In this document: positions 62,085 to 64,000 of the stretch, in pieces
Layout: each line of letters begins with the position of its first letter
Numbering within the stretch: position 1 is the first letter of the stretch
NCBI RefSeq assembly: GCF_900100165.1
Contig: NZ_FNEO01000001.1
Coordinates: 682,001-746,000, forward strand
Length of the DNA stretch: 64,000 bases
Direction: 5' to 3'
Origin: Flavobacterium glycines
Lineage (GTDB): Bacteria > Bacteroidota > Bacteroidia > Flavobacteriales > Flavobacteriaceae
The notes under the pieces: model-generated
What the model saw: only the letters and a program-made list of their open reading frames with translations
Databases searched by the model: none
Told to the model about the DNA's origin: nothing
Program-made: the position numbers and the translations under genes

Positions 62085-62724
62085 ATAGATAAATAATAAC
62101 ATTTCCGTTTAAAATTCCTGGATTTCCTTTAAAATGATAACCCAAGTTTTTAGAATTCAAGTTCCCTAACATATTTGAAATTCCGTATTGATAGGAAACA
62201 TTCAGTCTAAAATGTTTGGCTCCAGCTGTAATTCCTGCCGTTGGATAAAAATTAAATTTACCAATATCAACAATATCTTTGGCTTGTAAAGTAGTTCCTG
62301 AAATCACATTGTTTTCTTTTCCTGACTCTACTTTAAATTTTCCATTTACCTGAACTAATGGTCCAAATTCAACCGATAGACAATTTTCAATTAAAACATA
62401 ACTTAATTGCAATGAAATTTGAGCTGAAGGTAATTTATAATTTACATCTTCTTTACCAAAAACCAATTCGTCTGTAGCTACCGAAAAGTTATTTTCAGAA
62501 AACTGAATAGCATACACCATATCCCAATTGTCATAAAAATTTCCACGCATAGAAAGACCTGCATTCCAGCCATTTCCTGGTTTTGTATCAAAATTATTGG
62601 TGTTTAGAGTAAATTGATTCACTCCTGCAGTAATTCCAATTCGGTTTGAATCACGATAATTATATTGGGAATAACCTGATATTGAAACTAAAAACAACAA
62701 AAAATATAACGATGACTTTTTCAT
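62083..62724 (-). CDS. Outer-membrane beta-barrel protein (PorT-like family)
   Basis: 213 residues with a signal peptide (to about residue 19, SGYSQ). The rest is a series of amphipathic strands (NRIGITAGVNQFTL, QISLQLSYVLIENCLSVEFGP, FNFYPTAGITAGAKHF) ending VIIYL. It resembles the small outer-membrane barrel family common in Bacteroidota. Role unknown. Confidence 0.85.
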   Translation of the reverse strand: MKKSSLYFLLFLVSISGYSQYNYRDSNRIGITAGVNQFTLNTNNFDTKPGNGWNAGLSMRGNFYDNWDMVYAIQFSENNFSVATDELVFGKEDVNYKLPSAQISLQLSYVLIENCLSVEFGPLVQVNGKFKVESGKENNVISGTTLQAKDIVDIGKFNFYPTAGITAGAKHFRLNVSYQYGISNMLGNLNSKNLGYHFKGNPGILNGNVIIYL

Positions 62725-62799
62725 AAGAATACTTTTAACAAGCGCAAACCTAAAGTTTTTTTGTAATTTAACAGATAATTTTTAACTAATTTATTTGCT

Positions 62800-63771
62800 A
62801 TGAGTGTACCATTTCTTTTTTTGTTATTTATTGTATTATTTATTTTCCTTTCCTCCTTCTTCACCGTTAAACAACAAACGGCTGTTATTATAGAGCGTTT
62901 TGGAAAATTTCAAAGTATCAGACATTCGGGTTTACAACTAAAAATTCCTTTAATCGATCGAATTGCCGGGCGTGTGAATTTAAAAATTCAACAATTGGAT
63001 GTAATTATTGAAACAAAAACTAAAGATAATGTTTTTGTCAAACTAAAAGTTTCAGTTCAGTTTATGGTGGTTAAAGAAACCGTTTATGATGCTTTTTATA
63101 AATTAGAATATCCACACGATCAGATAACTTCTTATGTATTTGACGTAGTACGTGCCGAAGTTCCAAAGTTAAAATTAGATGATGTTTTTGAACGAAAAGA
63201 CGATATTGCTGTTGCGGTAAAAAGAGAATTAAACGAAGCCATGACTACTTATGGATATACAATTATTAACACTTTAGTTACCGATATTGATCCGGATATT
63301 CAGGTAAAAAATGCAATGAACCGAATTAATGCTGCCGACAGAGAAAAAACAGTAGCAGAATATGAAGCGGAAGCATCAAGAATTAGAATTGTTGCTAAAG
63401 CAAAAGCTGAAGCTGAAAGCAAACGTTTACAAGGACAGGGAATTGCCGATCAAAGACGTGAAATTGCCCGTGGATTAGTAGAAAGTGTAGATGTTTTAAA
63501 CGGAGTTGGAATCAATTCTCAGGAAGCTTCTGCCCTAATTGTGGTTACCCAACATTATGATACTTTACAAGCAATAGGTTCAGATACTAATTCTAATTTG
63601 ATTTTGTTACCAAATTCTCCACAAGCCGGAAGTGATATGTTAAACAATATGGTAGCCAGTTTTACTGCCAGTAATTTAGTAGGTGAATCTATGAAAAAGA
63701 ATATTAAATCAATTAAAAAGAAAACGGAAGAACCAGAAAAACCTTCAGAAGAAGATAATAATCAAATATAA
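62800..63771 (+). CDS. SPFH/Band 7 family protein (stomatin/HflC-like)
   Basis: 323 residues. An N-terminal helix (1-22) precedes an SPFH domain with TAVIIERFGKFQSIRHSGL and LKIPLIDRIAGRVNLK, then an Ala/Glu/Lys coiled coil (185-230) with RRE...ARGLVESV and a Lys/Glu/Pro tail. SPFH proteins build membrane microdomain scaffolds and can regulate proteases. It lies alone, divergent from the barrel gene. Confidence 0.9.
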   Translation: MSVPFLFLLFIVLFIFLSSFFTVKQQTAVIIERFGKFQSIRHSGLQLKIPLIDRIAGRVNLKIQQLDVIIETKTKDNVFVKLKVSVQFMVVKETVYDAFYKLEYPHDQITSYVFDVVRAEVPKLKLDDVFERKDDIAVAVKRELNEAMTTYGYTIINTLVTDIDPDIQVKNAMNRINAADREKTVAEYEAEASRIRIVAKAKAEAESKRLQGQGIADQRREIARGLVESVDVLNGVGINSQEASALIVVTQHYDTLQAIGSDTNSNLILLPNSPQAGSDMLNNMVASFTASNLVGESMKKNIKSIKKKTEEPEKPSEEDNNQI

Positions 63772-63776
63772 AACTA

Positions 63777-63805
63777 AAAAAGAGGCTTTAATCGCCTCTT
63801 TTTTT
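63777..63805. terminator. Terminator between the Band 7 gene and the partial gene
   Basis: AAAAGAGGC and GCCTCTTTTT pair around TTTAATC, with a T run on the plus strand. Confidence 0.8.
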
Positions 63806-64000
63806 ATGTCTAAACCATTTTATAATAATTGGTATCAAAATTCTTAAAACAGTTGCGTATGAGCTAAAAAAAGTGCTTTTAACGCTATCTATAACATTAG
63901 TTGTAAGATTTAAAAAAGTAAAACTCTCTTTTGTCTTTTGAATATTAAAAACTAACTTTTGATAGCTGATTTCTTTTTCGATTTTTAAAATTTCAAGTTC
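63788..64000 (-). CDS. C-terminal part of a small membrane protein, cut by the window edge
   Basis: The last 70 codons of a minus-strand gene whose start lies beyond 64000. It begins ELEILKIEKEISYQKLVFNI and ends IPIIIKWFRHKKRGD. One hydrophobic helix (VLRILIPIIIKW) near the C-terminus follows a charged helical region. The stop lies in the terminator stem. Family not recognised; the 5' part is missing from the window. Confidence 0.75.
   Translation of the reverse strand, partial: ELEILKIEKEISYQKLVFNIQKTKESFTFLNLTTNVIDSVKSTFFSSYATVLRILIPIIIKWFRHKKRGD

Overview
The window looks like a chromosome segment from a Flavobacterium-like member of the Bacteroidota. The support is low G+C, TAnnTTTG promoter boxes, gliding gene gldH beside ricT, HemJ in place of HemG, and many Bacteroidota-restricted families (DUF4175, DUF5777, YceI, SpmA/SpmB fusion). 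No rRNA, tRNA, CRISPR array or insertion sequence was found.

Layout. 0-2.8 kb: a hypothetical protein, a crotonase and a sensor histidine kinase. 2.8-17.8 kb: a heme biosynthesis region (hemJ, hemH, an AraC regulator, then hemA-C-D-E-F-B). It is interrupted by a 3.5 kb block of envelope genes: YceI, two c-type cytochromes in all, an OB-fold protein, DUF5777 and a globin-like lipoprotein. 18-25.8 kb: methyltransferase/LysR pair, O6-alkylguanine repair, serine hydrolase, exonuclease, nucleoside-recognition membrane protein, small lipoprotein with a truncated second copy, and class I fumarase. 25.9-34.4 kb: a radical SAM plus Lgt-like pair, a 3-oxoacid CoA-transferase, a PBP1A, gldH and ricT. 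34.7-39.5 kb: an S41 protease and a ferredoxin-trhP-trhO operon for tRNA wobble-uridine hydroxylation. The two tRNA enzymes share a homologous C-terminal domain.

42.7-52.7 kb is the standout: a lasso-peptide biosynthetic locus with an array of seven precursor-like genes (45242-46983), only one of which is long enough to stand out as an ordinary open reading frame. Around the array lie an ABC transporter and an APS kinase (minus strand), then B2 protease, B1 leader-binding protein, PAPS sulfotransferase and HPr-kinase-like peptide kinase (minus strand), then the asparagine-synthetase-like cyclase and a nucleotidyltransferase (plus strand). Every precursor has a WxxP leader motif, a Gly core start, a Glu at core position 8 (9 in one case) and a C-terminal Ser. 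The predicted products are lasso peptides that are phosphorylated at the C-terminus and further modified, with sulfation as an unusual extra step. Core length rises from 14 to 27 residues along the array, and the third copy has lost its start codon through a deletion of about 34 nt.

52.7-64 kb is mostly housekeeping: OmpH-like chaperone, methyltransferase, mnmG, ybeY, DUF4175, gltX, an outer-membrane barrel and a Band 7 protein. Two perfect parS-like palindromes flank the mnmG/ybeY junction, with a degenerate third nearby, suggesting a centromere (ParB-binding) zone near the chromosome origin. Many intergenic gaps carry palindromic low-complexity spacers built from reiterated short words.
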